A stretch of 64,000 bases of DNA from Ophiura sarsii (GCA_035610835.1 CM069442.1:28659798-28723797), one strand, 5' to 3'. Shown: positions 35,599 through 47,845, counted from the stretch's first letter. Notes: generated from the letters alone by a model not told the origin. Made by a program: numbers and translations.

Positions 35599-35904
35599 CC
35601 TTACACAAGGTAAAAATTGGACATTATAGCGAGCGCCCTCTTTGACGTTCAAACTGCGTGTTTGTGAATAATCATGAACCGGAAAGCTACTGTGGTCACG
35701 CCTCCTGGATATAAACTGCAATATCAACGCCGCCTTGTGACACTATAGGGCGTTGTTTCGTCTGCTTCATTGTAATATTTAAGTATAATAACAGGGAATG
35801 TAGTCTATCGTCGCTATATTTAAATGTTAATTATGTTCCAAAATGTTGAAATATTAGAGAAATAGCCCATCAGATATCACTATCTATAGATGGTGTGACC
35901 GGTG

Positions 35905-36210
35905 ACGTAGTGCCCGGCGGTTTGCGTACGCACCTACAGGGAACGGTGCTTTTATTCACACTTGATTGATCATTACTTACCATGCTTACGGTGTAATAGT
36001 GCAGTAGTCATGGTATGCATCCCTAAGCACAATGAGAGACCAGGTACTAAATCTTGCCCGGCGGTTTGCGTGCGCACCATAAGGTCATGTGCTTTTAAAA
36101 TTGGCGCTCAGTGATGTGTGTTTTGCTTTCATATTATAGTAATGTATGCAGTAGTGATGGACTAGTACCTCTAGCATGTCTTTAGACCAGGCGCTAATCA
36201 ATTTGTAAAC
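35905..36210. repeat. Diverged tandem duplication of about 146 bp
   Basis: GCCCGGCGGTTTGCGTACGCACC (about 35911) recurs as GCCCGGCGGTTTGCGTGCGC (about 36057). Downstream both have GTGCTTTTA, a GTAATG/GTGTAATAG region with GCAGTAGT, and AGACCAGG. Confidence 0.6.
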
Positions 36211-36239
36211 ACTACTGATGTAAACAACGGTCACCTCAT

Positions 36240-37384
36240 CTATACTGTGTATTATACCGGGGAAGATCGTTGGTTATTGCGGACGTGGTTGTATATGCCT
36301 GTTATTGCGAACGTGATTGTTATTATGTTATGCCTCAGGAACAATTCATAAGTTAGAACTTGTTTACCGCCAAATTCAAATTTCCCGCCAAATAACTGAT
36401 TTAGCAGTGTCCAAAGTGTACTTACTTTAAGCTAATGCCATGACGTCATACAAAATATATGAGAAACATACAGAAACATTATATCAAAAAAGACAAAGGG
36501 CCTGCACACACAACAACAATCACAAGCAGAAAGAAGAGCAGATAAACAAAGGTGAAGATAAGTTTTCAAAACCATACGTGTATTGCATATACATTATATC
36601 AAAAAATCCAACCACCCAACAATATTATCCAAATCTATAGCTTAGGCACATACATGTATATACACTTAAACATGTTAAAGATATGAGTCTTGAGAAACTT
36701 CTTAATTTGGCTAAGAGATGACTCGGACATTGACCGATTATGCATGAGAAAGTACCTGAATCATGAACCATACCTGGTTACGACGATAAGCATAAGAATC
36801 ACGGTGGACTTTATCCCACAATTACCTTCCACACACGCAAGTGGCGCAATGGCACAACCTTTACAGAAACCGAAAGTACTGCCATTTCCAAAGGCAGAAG
36901 CCATTCATAAGAGGCAGGGCAAACAACTGGACTATTTGAAGGATGAAAGCATAAGACACACGGGTATTCCCTTCCAGAAATAGGATCTGCCAAATTGGCA
37001 AAAGACCCGTCATGGAATTGACAGTTCCTACCGTAAAGATATTATCCAATGTATATCTCAGAAAGCAGGACAATCGACAAATTGCCCAATTAATATTTTA
37101 AGCCGTATTAGCTGACTATAGCAGAGTACTATAGAAAAAACAGGTCGATTATTCGATTCGATAGTATACCATCTGAAAAGTAGTTTCGCATTCTAACGAA
37201 TTCCGAATGGAAATAGAAAGCAAATCATGGATATACATACAGAGAGTCCACGACTGACTGCTCCGGAGAAAGCTACATCTTCGCGTTGTGCAGAAACTCA
37301 AAAGCCTTTCGATAGAATGATGGAACTATTACCAACACCGTAGCAACATATTCAGTTTTTGGTAAACAAATATTTGTTTATACC
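36240..37384 (-). repeat. Dispersed-repeat copy 5 and distal 3' flank of P450 B
   Basis: Matches 13050-14210 downstream of P450 A and, at its left end, 2920-3140. It lacks the MITE found in the A copy. Confidence 0.75.
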
Positions 37385-39278
37385 CAGGGCTGGATCTTAA
37401 TCTTTTTAGTACCAGCCAGTCGGGTAGGTACACTCTCAGCAAAAAAGGTTCAACTTAGAACCATAAATGGTTCCTCACGTTATCCTCCATATGGAACCCT
37501 CATGGGTTCTTCCTAAGAACCATTTAATTGAAGAACCCCCTTGAAAGGTTCTTTAAAGAACCAAAAAAAGGTTCTTTAGTTTTGTCCTCTATATGGAACC
37601 CTAAGGGTTCTTCAGGGTTAAAGAACTCTTTTGAAAGGTTCTTTAAAGAACCAAAAAGTTCTTTAGTTTTGTTATTATAGAACCCTTAGGATTCTTCAGA
37701 AATATTTAGAAATAGATTGTTTCAAGCACCATTTTATTTCGCTGTTTGCATACTTTTCTAATTTACTTCATTAATACAATGCATGTATCTTTTTTTTGTT
37801 TTTTTGTTTTTTGTTCGGCCCAAGAAGGGAAACCAATGACCAAGGCAAGCCCAGGTCAAAGTAAAAACCTTCAAGGGACAGGAGAAACACCACCGGCCTC
37901 CCCTTATGGCCCCGTATTACAAACCTGGCAGAATGGCTGGACAGCAATCCAAACTGACCCTCCCTGGTCTGCATAGCACGCGGGGACTATAAAAATGAGC
38001 CCAACGATGATGCCTTACATACTGACTAAGCGTCCTGAAAAACCCATGAAGCTTTGCTTGACATGGCAGGAGCGCATCATCACCGACCGGCAGTGCAATG
38101 GTCGGCTGTATGCTTAGCACCTTCTACATGTAGACTTCGGTAAAAGGCCGAGCGTCTCATGTCCGAGCTTGTTAATCAGACAGATACTACATGCGAACGA
38201 TGTGGCGGCTGGAGCTTCCTTAGTGATCAAAGCTACCCCTGCGCCAGGTATCTGGTTTGTGAACAATCTCTAAGTGAATAATCATGTTAATAAAATGGAT
38301 ATATAAATCCTTACGAAATCTACTTTCCATTGTGTTAATTTTAAAGAAGCCGATGCACACCCCAGCCAACATCGACCGTGGGCGTACAGTGCGCCCTCAT
38401 GGGACCCTAAATATTGTGTCCACTTTGGCCCGTATACAGGCCAAAGTGGACAAAAACAATTCTTGCCCCCCACCCCCCCAATTTATGATGCTGGTGCAGC
38501 CACTGATCCTTCTTAGAACCATAACGTTCCTTGAGTGTAGAAGGTTCTACATCAAATCCCGAGCTTACTCAAAGAACCCTTTCCGAACCATTTTTGCTGA
38601 GAGTGTAGCTTCAAAAAATTACCTGCCCGACAAGAAATGTACCTGCCCAAATTTGTTTCTCGATTTCCAACTAAAAATAGATGACAGTGTTTCTACTTGT
38701 TGAAGTCGGTTTTATTAAACACGTTGTTCATTTATTTCATTATCATATCGTGTTTGTTTGTTTGATAAGTTTCCTCATCACTATCATCACTATAAATTAT
38801 TATTATTACAGGCTCAAGAATTTTGACGTGAATCCGCGATTCGATTCGCGCAATTCCATTTACGCGACGCGAATACATGTTGATTCGCGTTAATATACAT
38901 GGCAAAATGTGGGCCAAAATATGCTTCAACGCCCACTGAAAAGTACAAATTGTTTTCGTTCGTTGAAAAACAAATATTTTAGATTCCCGGTTTTACGTTG
39001 ATTCACTGCTGCTGCACATGCTCCAGTTTGCAAAACAAACTTGGGGATTTTCTTTAGTATTTATTTACGTTTAAAAAATCAATCAGGCATTTCACAGTGT
39101 TTTTTATGATCTGAACGACGAAGTAGAATTGAGCCTTGAGGAATCTTCTGGATTGGATATGACACTTTGATAGTTTGGAAAAAGGTACCCGCCAGTCGGA
39201 CGGGTACTTTTGCACTTTTACTCGCCAGACGCCAATACCCGCCATGGGCGGGCGGGCGGGTGCTAACGTCCAGCACCG
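37385..39278. mobile_element. hAT-like non-autonomous element, 1.9 kb, 8-bp TSD, in P450 B 3' flank
   Basis: Target duplication TTTATACC / TTTGTACC (7 of 8). Termini CAGGGCTGGATC and, inverted, CGGTGCTGGACG. The A flank is uninterrupted here. The right end carries GGCGGGCGGGCGGG and duplicated CAGTCGG(A)CGGGTAC sequence. An independent TIR element is nested at 37431-38605. No transposase domain is seen. Confidence 0.75.
37431..38605. mobile_element. TA-flanked TIR element, 1.2 kb, nested in the hAT-like element
   Basis: Ends CACTCTCAGCAAAAA and its inverse, with TA on each side. The left part holds repeated GGTTCTTTAAAGAACC palindromes. The TA duplication suggests Tc1/mariner-like mobilisation. 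A 139-residue open frame near the right half (38284-38703) crosses the element's end and is not a gene. Confidence 0.75.
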
Positions 39279-39626
39279 TTTGTACCTCAAATATCTTTTA
39301 CCAAAAATTGATTTTGTTACGTTGTCCAAAAATGTTTGAGCCAAAAAAAATGTTGGTCAGAAAATAATTGTTAGTGAAATTTCATACTAGAAATGGATTC
39401 TTTGACTCATTTCCTTTCCAAAAATGTGTACATTAATAGTTCAAAAATTACAGCGCTTGATAAATTTCATATTTGTTTGGGTTAACGAATTTTAACGGAT
39501 AACTTTAACGGGATTTGAATCAGTCCTTATGGTATTTAATGAGTAGAGATAAGGAGAAACAATTAAAGTTCAATTTAACATTTCATATTTTGTACGAGAC
39601 AGCCCAAGACCTGCAATCTGTTCGTT

Positions 39627-42600
39627 TTAATCACGTTCGAATACCCTTGTCAGATATGGTCCTGTAGTATCACTGAATCCTCCATCGCCTTTAAATGACA
39701 ACGGAGGTGTATCATCTGGTTTCTTGAAGGTGTATCGATGAAGCAGGTGGGTAAAGAAGATGAAGAGTTCCATCTTGGCCAGGTTTTCCCCAAGGCACAT
39801 TCGCGGACCTGTAAGAGAATGGATAGAAATCTCGTATGAATGCTGATGATGTACTAGGGTGTTGGTTTTGGTTGACGTGTTTAAAAATTAGAGAATAAAG
39901 GTATTGCTTTTAGACCGTACCCGTGTTATATTGTCTGACATAAATGCGGACGATAGTATTATTTTAAGTAGAACAACGACGCCGCAGGCGGAGTTGTTCT
40001 ACGCAATAAATAATACTATCGAACGCATTTATGTCAGACAATATAACACGGGTACGGTCTAAAAACAATACCTTTATTCCCATTCTTAAACAATCATACT
40101 TTAGACATTTATCAAAGAAATAAGTACATTTAATTGTCCACATTTGACATCTTTTACCCCTGCTAGGATCGAATAACCCACACACATTCCATCCAATCAC
40201 ATGCGATGTGTAAACCATGCGTAAGCGTCGCGGCGCCGGCATAAACACAGGAAAAGCGCTAAAGACGCACTGCAGAAGTGCGCGTTATGGAGCAAACCAC
40301 GCATTGTGAAGGTCGGGCGCACTGTTAAAACGTAAGCCCCACCTCCCCGTGTTAAGTTGTCTCATCTAGATGTCGCCGATTTATCTGAGAACCAATGAGA
40401 TTGCTTAAACTTTCTTAGCTGTTTAAGAATTGAGATTATTGTACACTTTGAAGCCACAGTGAAAAGAGGGTTGTTACATCTTGCGGGACATCAGTTTGGT
40501 TATTCGATGTAGGCCCGACATGTTTAAGGGGGGGGGGGGGGCGGTCTATGTTAGTCAAATAGTAAAATTCAGTGCTTCGGAAAAAAAATGAGATATTAGC
40601 ACAGTAGGAAACTGCTAAGTCTCTGCTTTAAAATGCTTTTTGTTTGAGGTAAATTGGATTTTCGGTTCTGAAGTTATGGTTGATTGAGTTTCGGGTGTCT
40701 CAAAATATCGGTGGTGTTTTGTATACATTTGTATGTAGAAAACGCTCACCCTGCGATTTTAAGCATTTTCAGTTTTAATTATTTTTTGATCAAATAATTG
40801 TAACATTTGATCAAATTTATTTATTAAAATATTAAAATAATTAATTGCACATCATAAATCATCAAAATTTCAAAGTCAACGCAATTTCTTATGTATTTCT
40901 TTATTTTTCTCACCCGGCTATTTTTAAGCCATTTATCTTTAAAAATCAATAAAAATGGTAATATAATTGCTATTTTCACCCAAAATGGCTCAAAATGTGT
41001 CTAAATTCATGCTCTTCCATAATTGAACAACTGTTTTTATCCAAAATGTCAACCTTTTTTTTTCTCGCCAATTCTAATATTTTTCATACGTTTTGCACGA
41101 TATCTCAAAACTAGAAAACACGCAAACTTGCAATACGGGATCCAACATAACTCAAAAACGAAACCTCGTATCAGGGTGATATTTGGAATGGATAATAAGC
41201 TTGAATAGAGGAAGAACCCAATGAAGCCGGATTTTCAATTTATCTTTCCAAATTTGAATTATAACGTAAAATGACCTGATTGGTCGATTCCTGGTTACCA
41301 TGGCAACCGTATAAAAAATCCGGCTTCATTGGGTTGTGCGCATTGTTTCCATGCATCATCTACCAAAGTATGGTGAACATGCAACATTTAGTTTTCTAGT
41401 AAAGTTGGATCCCGTGTTTAGCCAATCAGAGGCCTTGACCGGTTACCATAGCAACCAGATCAAAATAACATGCATTTTTTGAAACGCTGTTACCTAAGCT
41501 TCAATTTGATATATGACTCTAAGGAGTAAACCCATGGTAACATTGAGAAAATCTGTTTCCAAATTTGGTGAAAATAACATAGACCCCCCCTTAAGCTATG
41601 CGCGTTTTTACAGAATATTTAGGCTCAGATGGTCAACTCAGACAGACAATTGCTGTCACCTCTTTTTCAACGGTATTAGTTCATCGTTGTGTGCCACTGC
41701 CCAGGAGATGGATATCCACGGGAACGCGGGAACGGCGTTTCCAGAAAGGAGTCATTGATCACAGAAAAAGTGCAAGACAATGACTCTCTTAACACTTAGC
41801 TTCATGCTATTATTACAAATTTATTGATAAAGTGTCTTAGATTGACGATTTAACTCTGGGCTTCTCCCTTCCCGTGTTGGCGTTTCAACTGGCGTTTGCA
41901 GCTAAACACAGCTGGATCATTCGGACCGTGTCTGCAAATTCACTAGTATTACATGGGTAGGCTACACAAATTTGCTTTTTATAATGTCGAAACGGAGAAA
42001 AAGTCAAGCTTAACATGAACATTGAAATACTTTACGCGAAGCGCGCAGAAATTGGTAATTTTACACTAAGATGTCCCACTGCAGACGACGTTATACGTAA
42101 AAACATTATTTTTTAGTGGGACGTACCCGCCTACATGAAAAGGGGCCCATTTACGCCGCCTATTGTATATGGGGACAGGGGCATGTTGTTATTGTAAAAA
42201 GTGAAGTCAAGTCGATCCTACTTATTAGTATTAGGCCCGGTATTAGGTCAAGGTTGGTTTTCGTGCATGTCCTTAATCAAGCTTGCCCTGTAATGAAATG
42301 TCTGACCTTAGAGGTTGGTTTTCACAGACATGCCTTTATGAAGCCAACCAACCTGTAATTCAGATTAATCGGTGTAATAGCAAATTTGAAGAAGAATAAA
42401 AACCTATCAGTCACGGTAACTGCCACATTTGTAGTTATCAACCCAATACACAAAATAGCAAACAAATTATATTTGTAACTGCAAAACGCCATTTTGTTGA
42501 AGATGGCGTATCTACGCGCGCATCACCAGTTCTAATATGACAAATTCCAATGGAAGCGTATCATACCAAACAATCATATAGAATACACAGTCCTGATCCC

Positions 42601-45139
42601 AATCATATTCTCGCAGAAAATCTATCACTTATAAACCCAGAAAGATGGATTTTTTTTCTCTGCCCTGTCACTGTCATTATTACCTAGAAATCTGGTGTTA
42701 ATTCATGAAGCTGTTGCCCTACTTACCTTTTCCAAACGGTATCACCTTATCTTTTTGTATGACACAACCACCATCGTCAAGAAATCTCTCTGGGTTGAAT
42801 TCATGAGGGTCCATCCATACTTCTGGGTCATTATGAACTGCCCATAGATTAGAGATGACGATACTTCCTCGAGGAATTGTGTATCCCCTGACCTTAGTTT
42901 CTGCATCGCTAGAGTGAACCACACCAAGGGGTACTGTAGTTGCAATTCGCTGAATTTCCAGAAGGGTTGCTGACGTGTAAGGTAATGAGTCCTTATCGGC
43001 AAGCTTAGGGAGGCGATTTCTACCCACGACAGAGTCTAGCTCTTGTTGGACGCGTTCCTGAATCTCTGGATATCCCATCATGTACAGGATGCTCCACCGT
43101 AAAGTTGTAGCTAATGGATCAGTGCCGGCTGCGAACATGCTGATCAAAGTAAAAGTAAGATTCTTACTATTGACGTGATTATCGCGATCACCGTTAGCAA
43201 AGTTCTGCCCTTTTCCTGCTTGTATCTCATTCAGATAAACGTCGATATAATCACGAGGGGGTGCGGCCGGGTCAATAGTGCGTTCGTGTTGATCAACTTT
43301 TACCGATATGAATTCGGCCATGTTCAGCGTGGATTTCTGTAAAAGACGGAACATTTTCGGTTGCAAGTACTCTAAAGAGGGAAAGAACATCTGTATGGCG
43401 CCAGCCCCCATTGCTAGCAATAGCTGGTCTAGATCATCGTTTAATTTCAGAAAATCAGGGTCGTCATAATCATATCGTTGGCCAAACACCCATGATAGTA
43501 CAACATTGGCAGTGGCACCTTTGAGGAGTTTGCATGGATCGAACGATGTGTCTTTTATCTTATCAATTTCTGCAATTAACTCGTTGGATTCTTCGCCGAT
43601 GTTGTCCTTAAAAGATGTTTTACCCACTCCAATGCTACGCAGTGTTGTAGACGTAAAACGACGTTGCTGTTTCCACGCTTTGCCAGAGGCTAGACCCACT
43701 CCTACAAGAATGTAAAATAGAATGAATAGGAACTTGTGTATAGCTCTCTAAACATGGTTGATGTACAAAATCACTCCGAGCAGAGTCCAAAAGAGGGAAA
43801 TATCACTCTTCATAACAATAATAACTCAGTCGGTTTATAACGCGCAATTATTCTTCCTGCAGGATGTTTCAGGCGCGATTGCCATTATCTTTACGCTCGT
43901 ATTTAGGAAATCCCCACAATCTTATCGCTTCACCTATGTGGCTGCTTAGGCGCAGAATAAGCTATCAGGACTTTTCGCTTTGGTCATCGAGGCAATCGAG
44001 ACTCAGTATTACCCAAGATCCAAACACGTTGGCAACGGCGGGCTAGAATTCATGATTATGAGTCCCGCGCTGTTCTTGGACCACACGTGCTCACAACTCT
44101 TTCAAAAAGCTCACAGATGGAATAGGGACAGCTATCCCTAGCCATCCAGGGCCTTTGGTAAAAACCCAATCAACATATCTAAGGCATTGCCAAATTGAGG
44201 CATTGCATTGATAAGACATGTTCATCAGCACAGCCGGGGGGGGGGCTAATGTACTAAGAAGTAATTTAAATTACTAGTAATACAAACTTTTTTCCGAATA
44301 AAATTAGTTATAAGAATAACTCGTGCAATGAAACATAAATACTAGAGAGTATAAAATTATAAATATTGTGAATAACTCGTACAATGTAAACATAAATACT
44401 GGAGAGTATAAAATGATAAATATTGTGAATAACTCGTACAATGACAACATAAATACAGGAGAGTACAGAATGCCAGGACAGAATGATAACCATTGTGAGT
44501 GTTAAAGGGGTATTAAGAGATGTGGTGGAGGCAGCGCCCTCAATTACAAAAATATATGATAACAACTGGGATTTGTATATTTTTACAATTGTACATATTA
44601 CATGTATGAACTTACACCTATAAGGATTAAGAAAAATCAGCCCTCTTTGTACAACAAAACGTCGATTCAAAAATGCTGATCTGGTCAGATCAGCATTTGA
44701 AATTTTAGAATTTTTGTATATCGTTATTTTAGGCAAGTCTAATTATCATTAGATTTTTACCACACCTACCTCCTTGGAGTCCAAGATCATCGAGGAAAGA
44801 AATCTTGGGACGATCGTTCATATGCGGGTTTTGAAAACCTTCCTCGATGGAGTTGTAAGTATTCAAGACCACAAACAACTGTCCGGCAATGTTAAAACAG
44901 AACACGGGACCATACCGTCTAGAGATCTCAGTAATAAGCTGATGAGGATGCAATCCTGACCTATAGAGCGATACTACCAGGTTCGGTAGATATCCAATAA
45001 TTGGCCATCCCCATGGCCCAGGTGGAAGGTTTCTAGGTGTACGCATCCACCATGTTATCAGCAGAATAATCACTACACAAAGTAATATGGTTGGGATATT
45101 TTGAACGTCAAACAAAAACGTTACAGACGACATCACCAT
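39627..45139 (-). CDS. CYP2-clan cytochrome P450, paralogue B (3 coding exons, Pro in place of I-helix Thr)
   Basis: Tandem paralogue of A and C, also 508 residues. Exons are 44770-45139, 42727-43701 and 39627-39808, with GT-AG phase-1 introns at the same two codons. The N-terminal anchor, [10 protein letters not shown] hinge, WKQQR (W133, R137), EIQR (372-375), FNPERF (about 425-430) and haem loop FGKGPRMCLG (Cys453) are all present. The I-helix reads AGTDPL at residues 315-320: Gly and Asp are kept but the conserved Thr is Pro and the next residue Leu, with no length change. By family knowledge that Thr helps deliver protons to haem-bound oxygen, so catalysis may be altered or uncoupled. 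The first of two close ATGs (45139, then 45133) is used because C starts at the same place. Intron 2 (2.9 kb) carries a palindromic insertion that is absent from C. Confidence 0.92.
39890..40425. mobile_element. Palindromic insertion in P450 B intron 2
   Basis: Absent from C, which reads GTGTTTGAAAATTGAGATT where B has GTTTAAAAATT, the insert, then GTTTAAGAATTGAG (about 10-bp duplication). The left 185 bases form a palindrome (TAGACCGTACCCGTG ... inverse) centred on CGCCGCAGGCG near 39988, the same centre string as in the 7797-8386 palindrome. Confidence 0.7.
41214..41337. mobile_element. Small MITE in P450 B intron 2
   Basis: AACCCAATGAAGCCGGAT is inverted at ATCCGGCTTCATTGGGTT, 124 bp overall. 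The nearby intron from 41590 to exon 2 aligns with P450 C intron 2 (54885-55930) and is shared non-coding sequence. Confidence 0.6.
44310..44500. repeat. About 60-bp tandem repeat x3 in P450 B intron 1
   Basis: GAATAACTCGTACAATG...ACATAAATAC...GGAGAGTA recurs three times with small changes. Absent from the other paralogues. Confidence 0.75.
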
Positions 45140-45515
45140 TTTTTTGTGGCGGGAATCAAAACAGTTACTTTTTCTATTGAATACCCTTTAAATTGTAATT
45201 GCAGCATGACCTTGACGTATTGGCGATCATGAACAGTCACATTTCAAATATGGAAGTACGGACGTTGTTGATCTGTAACAGATCCGGAACTTGATGTTTT
45301 TTCAGTGATGGTGAAGGTATGCGCCAGTAGAATGGTAGCCCGGACGGAAACTGACCTGAGTCGATTCCCCTGATTAGTATCCCACTAAACTTATATTATT
45401 CCGTTACTGTTCACTGGTGCACTTAATAACAGAAATTTACATTTAACCTTAGCCGTAAACTTTCAGGTTCAATAGATAAATACAATCAACATTGTGTAAC
45501 TGTATTCATGCAGAA
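45140..45515 (-). promoter_or_regulatory. Conserved proximal 5' flank of P450 B
   Basis: About 370 bases upstream of B align with the C flank at 62638-62990, including a TTTAAA-containing AT-rich stretch close to the start and the block CAGTGATGG...GGTATGCGCCAGTA. It is much longer than the stretch shared with A, so B and C probably keep a fuller common promoter. Core elements are not identified. Confidence 0.45.
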
Positions 45516-45519
45516 GTTT

Positions 45520-46100
45520 TCATACAACGAATTGTGATGCGCCATTACCCGGTGGCTCAAAGTGCGTACAAACGTAAACGTACACAATAACATAAGTATA
45601 ATAATAATAATAATAATAATAATGATGATGAATATGATTAGATGGGGAACAAATTAATAATATCTTACGTGCCTTCTTAAACGAGATAACAGACGCAGAC
45701 TGTCTAATAAATATAGGCAGATCATTACATAACTTGAAAATAACCAAGATATTTACAACAAATTGGTCAACGTCCTAGAATGAAATTAACAGAGGTCAAA
45801 GGAAATATGAAAAAGAAGATTTAGTGTGTATGATGTATTTTAACAATACCTTGGGATATCTTGCTTTTACCCTTTGCAAAAACACTTTAATTAAACCATA
45901 TGTAATATAGCATTTTTTTAAAAATCAATTTTTGGTCAAAAATGGCGAAATTGCACCAACATTATTGTTGTGGTAAAACATCAATCACTTTTGGGTCGAA
46001 AATTGAAAAACTAAGAATGTTTTAAGGTTATGAATATTAAATAAACAAACTGGTCAAAGTCGGAGAAAGAAATGGAGAGAGGATACAGGTAAATAAGAGT
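45520..46100. other. Intergenic stretch with an ATA/TAA microsatellite
   Basis: (TAA)n at about 45596-45622. Directly after it, GATTAGATGGGGAACAAATT...TCTTACGTGCCTTCTTAAA matches 30656-30705, a small dispersed repeat. No gene seen. Confidence 0.55.
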
Positions 46101-46145
46101 AAGAAAATGTTTTTATTAAAACATAGAAACATCAACACTCAAGTA

Positions 46146-46314
46146 AAAGTGTTCTTGTATTGAGATTCACAATATTTTATTACAACATAACATATCCGAC
46201 GTTTCGGTCGAGAGACCTTATTCATGCAGTTATCAACGCCAAAGCACCTCGACCGAAACGTCGGATATTTTATGTCGTAATAAAATATTGTGTATCTAAA
46301 CACAAGAACACTTG
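46146..46314. repeat. Palindromic repeat resembling Penelope-like element ends
   Basis: Arms of about 66 bp: GTGTTCTTGTAT...CACAATATTTTATTACA..ATATCCGACGTTTCGGTCGAG and inverse. On the minus strand AAGGTC-TCTC-GACC-GAAACGTCGG resembles stem II and the GAAA-GUC core of hammerhead motifs known from Penelope-like elements, but the CUGAUGA box is degenerate (GCATGAATAA). No RT is nearby. Confidence 0.5.
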
Positions 46315-46571
46315 ACTACACTGTAGTATTTTATTTTCATCTACAATGAGATGCAACGTAGCATATCTTTTATTAACCAACTTGGATGGATGCTCAAACG
46401 GTAAAAGTCCGATCGCCAGCTTTAACTCTTGTCATAGGATAGTCAAGATGAAGATGATCCATGGTTGATCTTAAGTGTCTATTTGGAACGTTTCATAGGT
46501 GTAAGACCGTTTATCGTCATTATTATGAGTCAACCTTTCGGTATAGGGGGAAAGGAGCTGTATAAGTTCAG

Positions 46572-47019
46572 TTAACCCTTTCCACGCGGCAGGCGTCTGC
46601 AGACGACATTCCAAAATGTCACCAAATGTTTCAAAAATGGCAAAATAATTAGATAATTGGAATCACCATGAGCAATGCATTAAAATAAGTACAAACATTC
46701 CTAGTATTGGTTCAGTAATTCTTAAAAATGGCAAAATAATTAAATGTCATTACCCATAATTGGAATCACCATCAGCAATCCCTTAAATAAGTACAAACAT
46801 TCCTAGTATCGGTTCAGTAACACTGTAGTATTTTATTTTCACCTACAATGAGATAAAACGTAGCATATCTGTAATTAACCATCTATTATCACATAACTTG
46901 GATGGATGCTCAAACATTCCTAGTATTGGTTATTCTTGAGATAGGCTTTGAAAGTTGGGAAAGGTTTCGGAAAAATCTGTATTGTATGGTAAAACTAATA
47001 GCCGCGTGGAAAGTGTTAA
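46572..47019 (+). mobile_element. piggyBac-like MITE with internal duplication
   Basis: TTAACCCTTTCCACGCGGC to GCCGCGTGGAAAGTGTTAA. Its middle holds a duplicated GTACAAACATTCCTAGTATxGGTTCAG block and a stretch (46821-46916) copied from the neighbouring flank (46320-46400), explaining its 448-bp size against about 235 elsewhere. Confidence 0.75.
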
Positions 47020-47379
47020 AGTCCTCGTTATTGGGATATCTAGATTCTAGAGAAAATGCTTGTGATTTCTCATTGATTTTGATCAAATATGAAAAGAATG
47101 AGCAACATGAAAGTATATAAAGAATCATCTGAACAGTCATTAATTTAAAATATCGAAATAAAATTTGCAAAAGAATGGGCAACATTAATGTAATAATTCA
47201 TTGTAGAAAATACCGTGATCAAAATTATCCAAAGAATGAGTAAAATAAACACTAAACAGTCATGTTAAACTATATCGTCTGCGATATTTTGACAATTATT
47301 TTATCTTGGCATTATCAACCAACAATGAGCATGATGAATCAGCATTGGTATTGGAAAATATCTACGGTCAATCACCGGT

Positions 47380-47500
47380 GCAGGCCGAAGTATTTAGCGG
47401 AGTTAACTTCCTCGAGGACCTCTCCATGGATGTAATAGGTAGATGCAATAGGCTTCCTCTTGTTGGTGACTCGGACTACTTTGTTGAGTTCAACAGTTGA
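47380..47500 (-). pseudogene. Short non-LTR RT fragment
   Basis: Minus strand reads VELNKVVRVTNKRKPI ... YIHGEVLEEVNSAKYFGL, matching the segment after YADD in CR1/Jockey-type RTs (typically VLRVTNKR..I...Y.IHG..L..V.SAKYLG). Only about 40 residues remain. Confidence 0.55.
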
Positions 47501-47700
47501 GTAAACAATGCCCAATATGTTCAACAGTTGAGTAAAAATGCCCAATATGTTCAATAGTTGTGTACATTTTAATAAACTGTTGAGCACATTGGGCATTGTT
47601 TACTCAACTGTTGAACATATTGGGCATTGTTTAATCAACTGTTGAACTGTTGCATAGTTACTCAACGTTGAGTAACATTTTACTCAACATTTTAGCAGTG
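47487..47700. repeat. Array of TCAACAGTTGAGTAAA / AATGCCCAATATGTT motifs in both orientations
   Basis: Two direct and two inverted copies form a hairpin-prone block, ending with ACTCAACGTTGAGTAAC. Followed at 47700-47845 by a truncated piggyBac-like MITE. Confidence 0.65.
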
Positions 47701-47845
47701 CAGGCGTCTGCATGCAGACGACATTCCAAAAATGTCACCAAATGTTTCAAAAATGGCAAAATAATTAAATGTCACTATCCATAATTGGAATCACCATGAG
47801 CAATGCATTAAAATAAGTACACACATTCCTAGTATTGTAGGCAAC

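Noticed and set aside
38284..38703. 139-residue ORF downstream of P450 B
   Set aside because: It crosses the right end of a transposable element into the surrounding hAT-like element, so it cannot be a conserved gene.
41513..41783. ORFs sharing [15 protein letters not shown] with 54787-55174
   Set aside because: They fall in homologous introns of P450 B and C, read in shifted frames, and have no splice or start context; conservation is by duplication.
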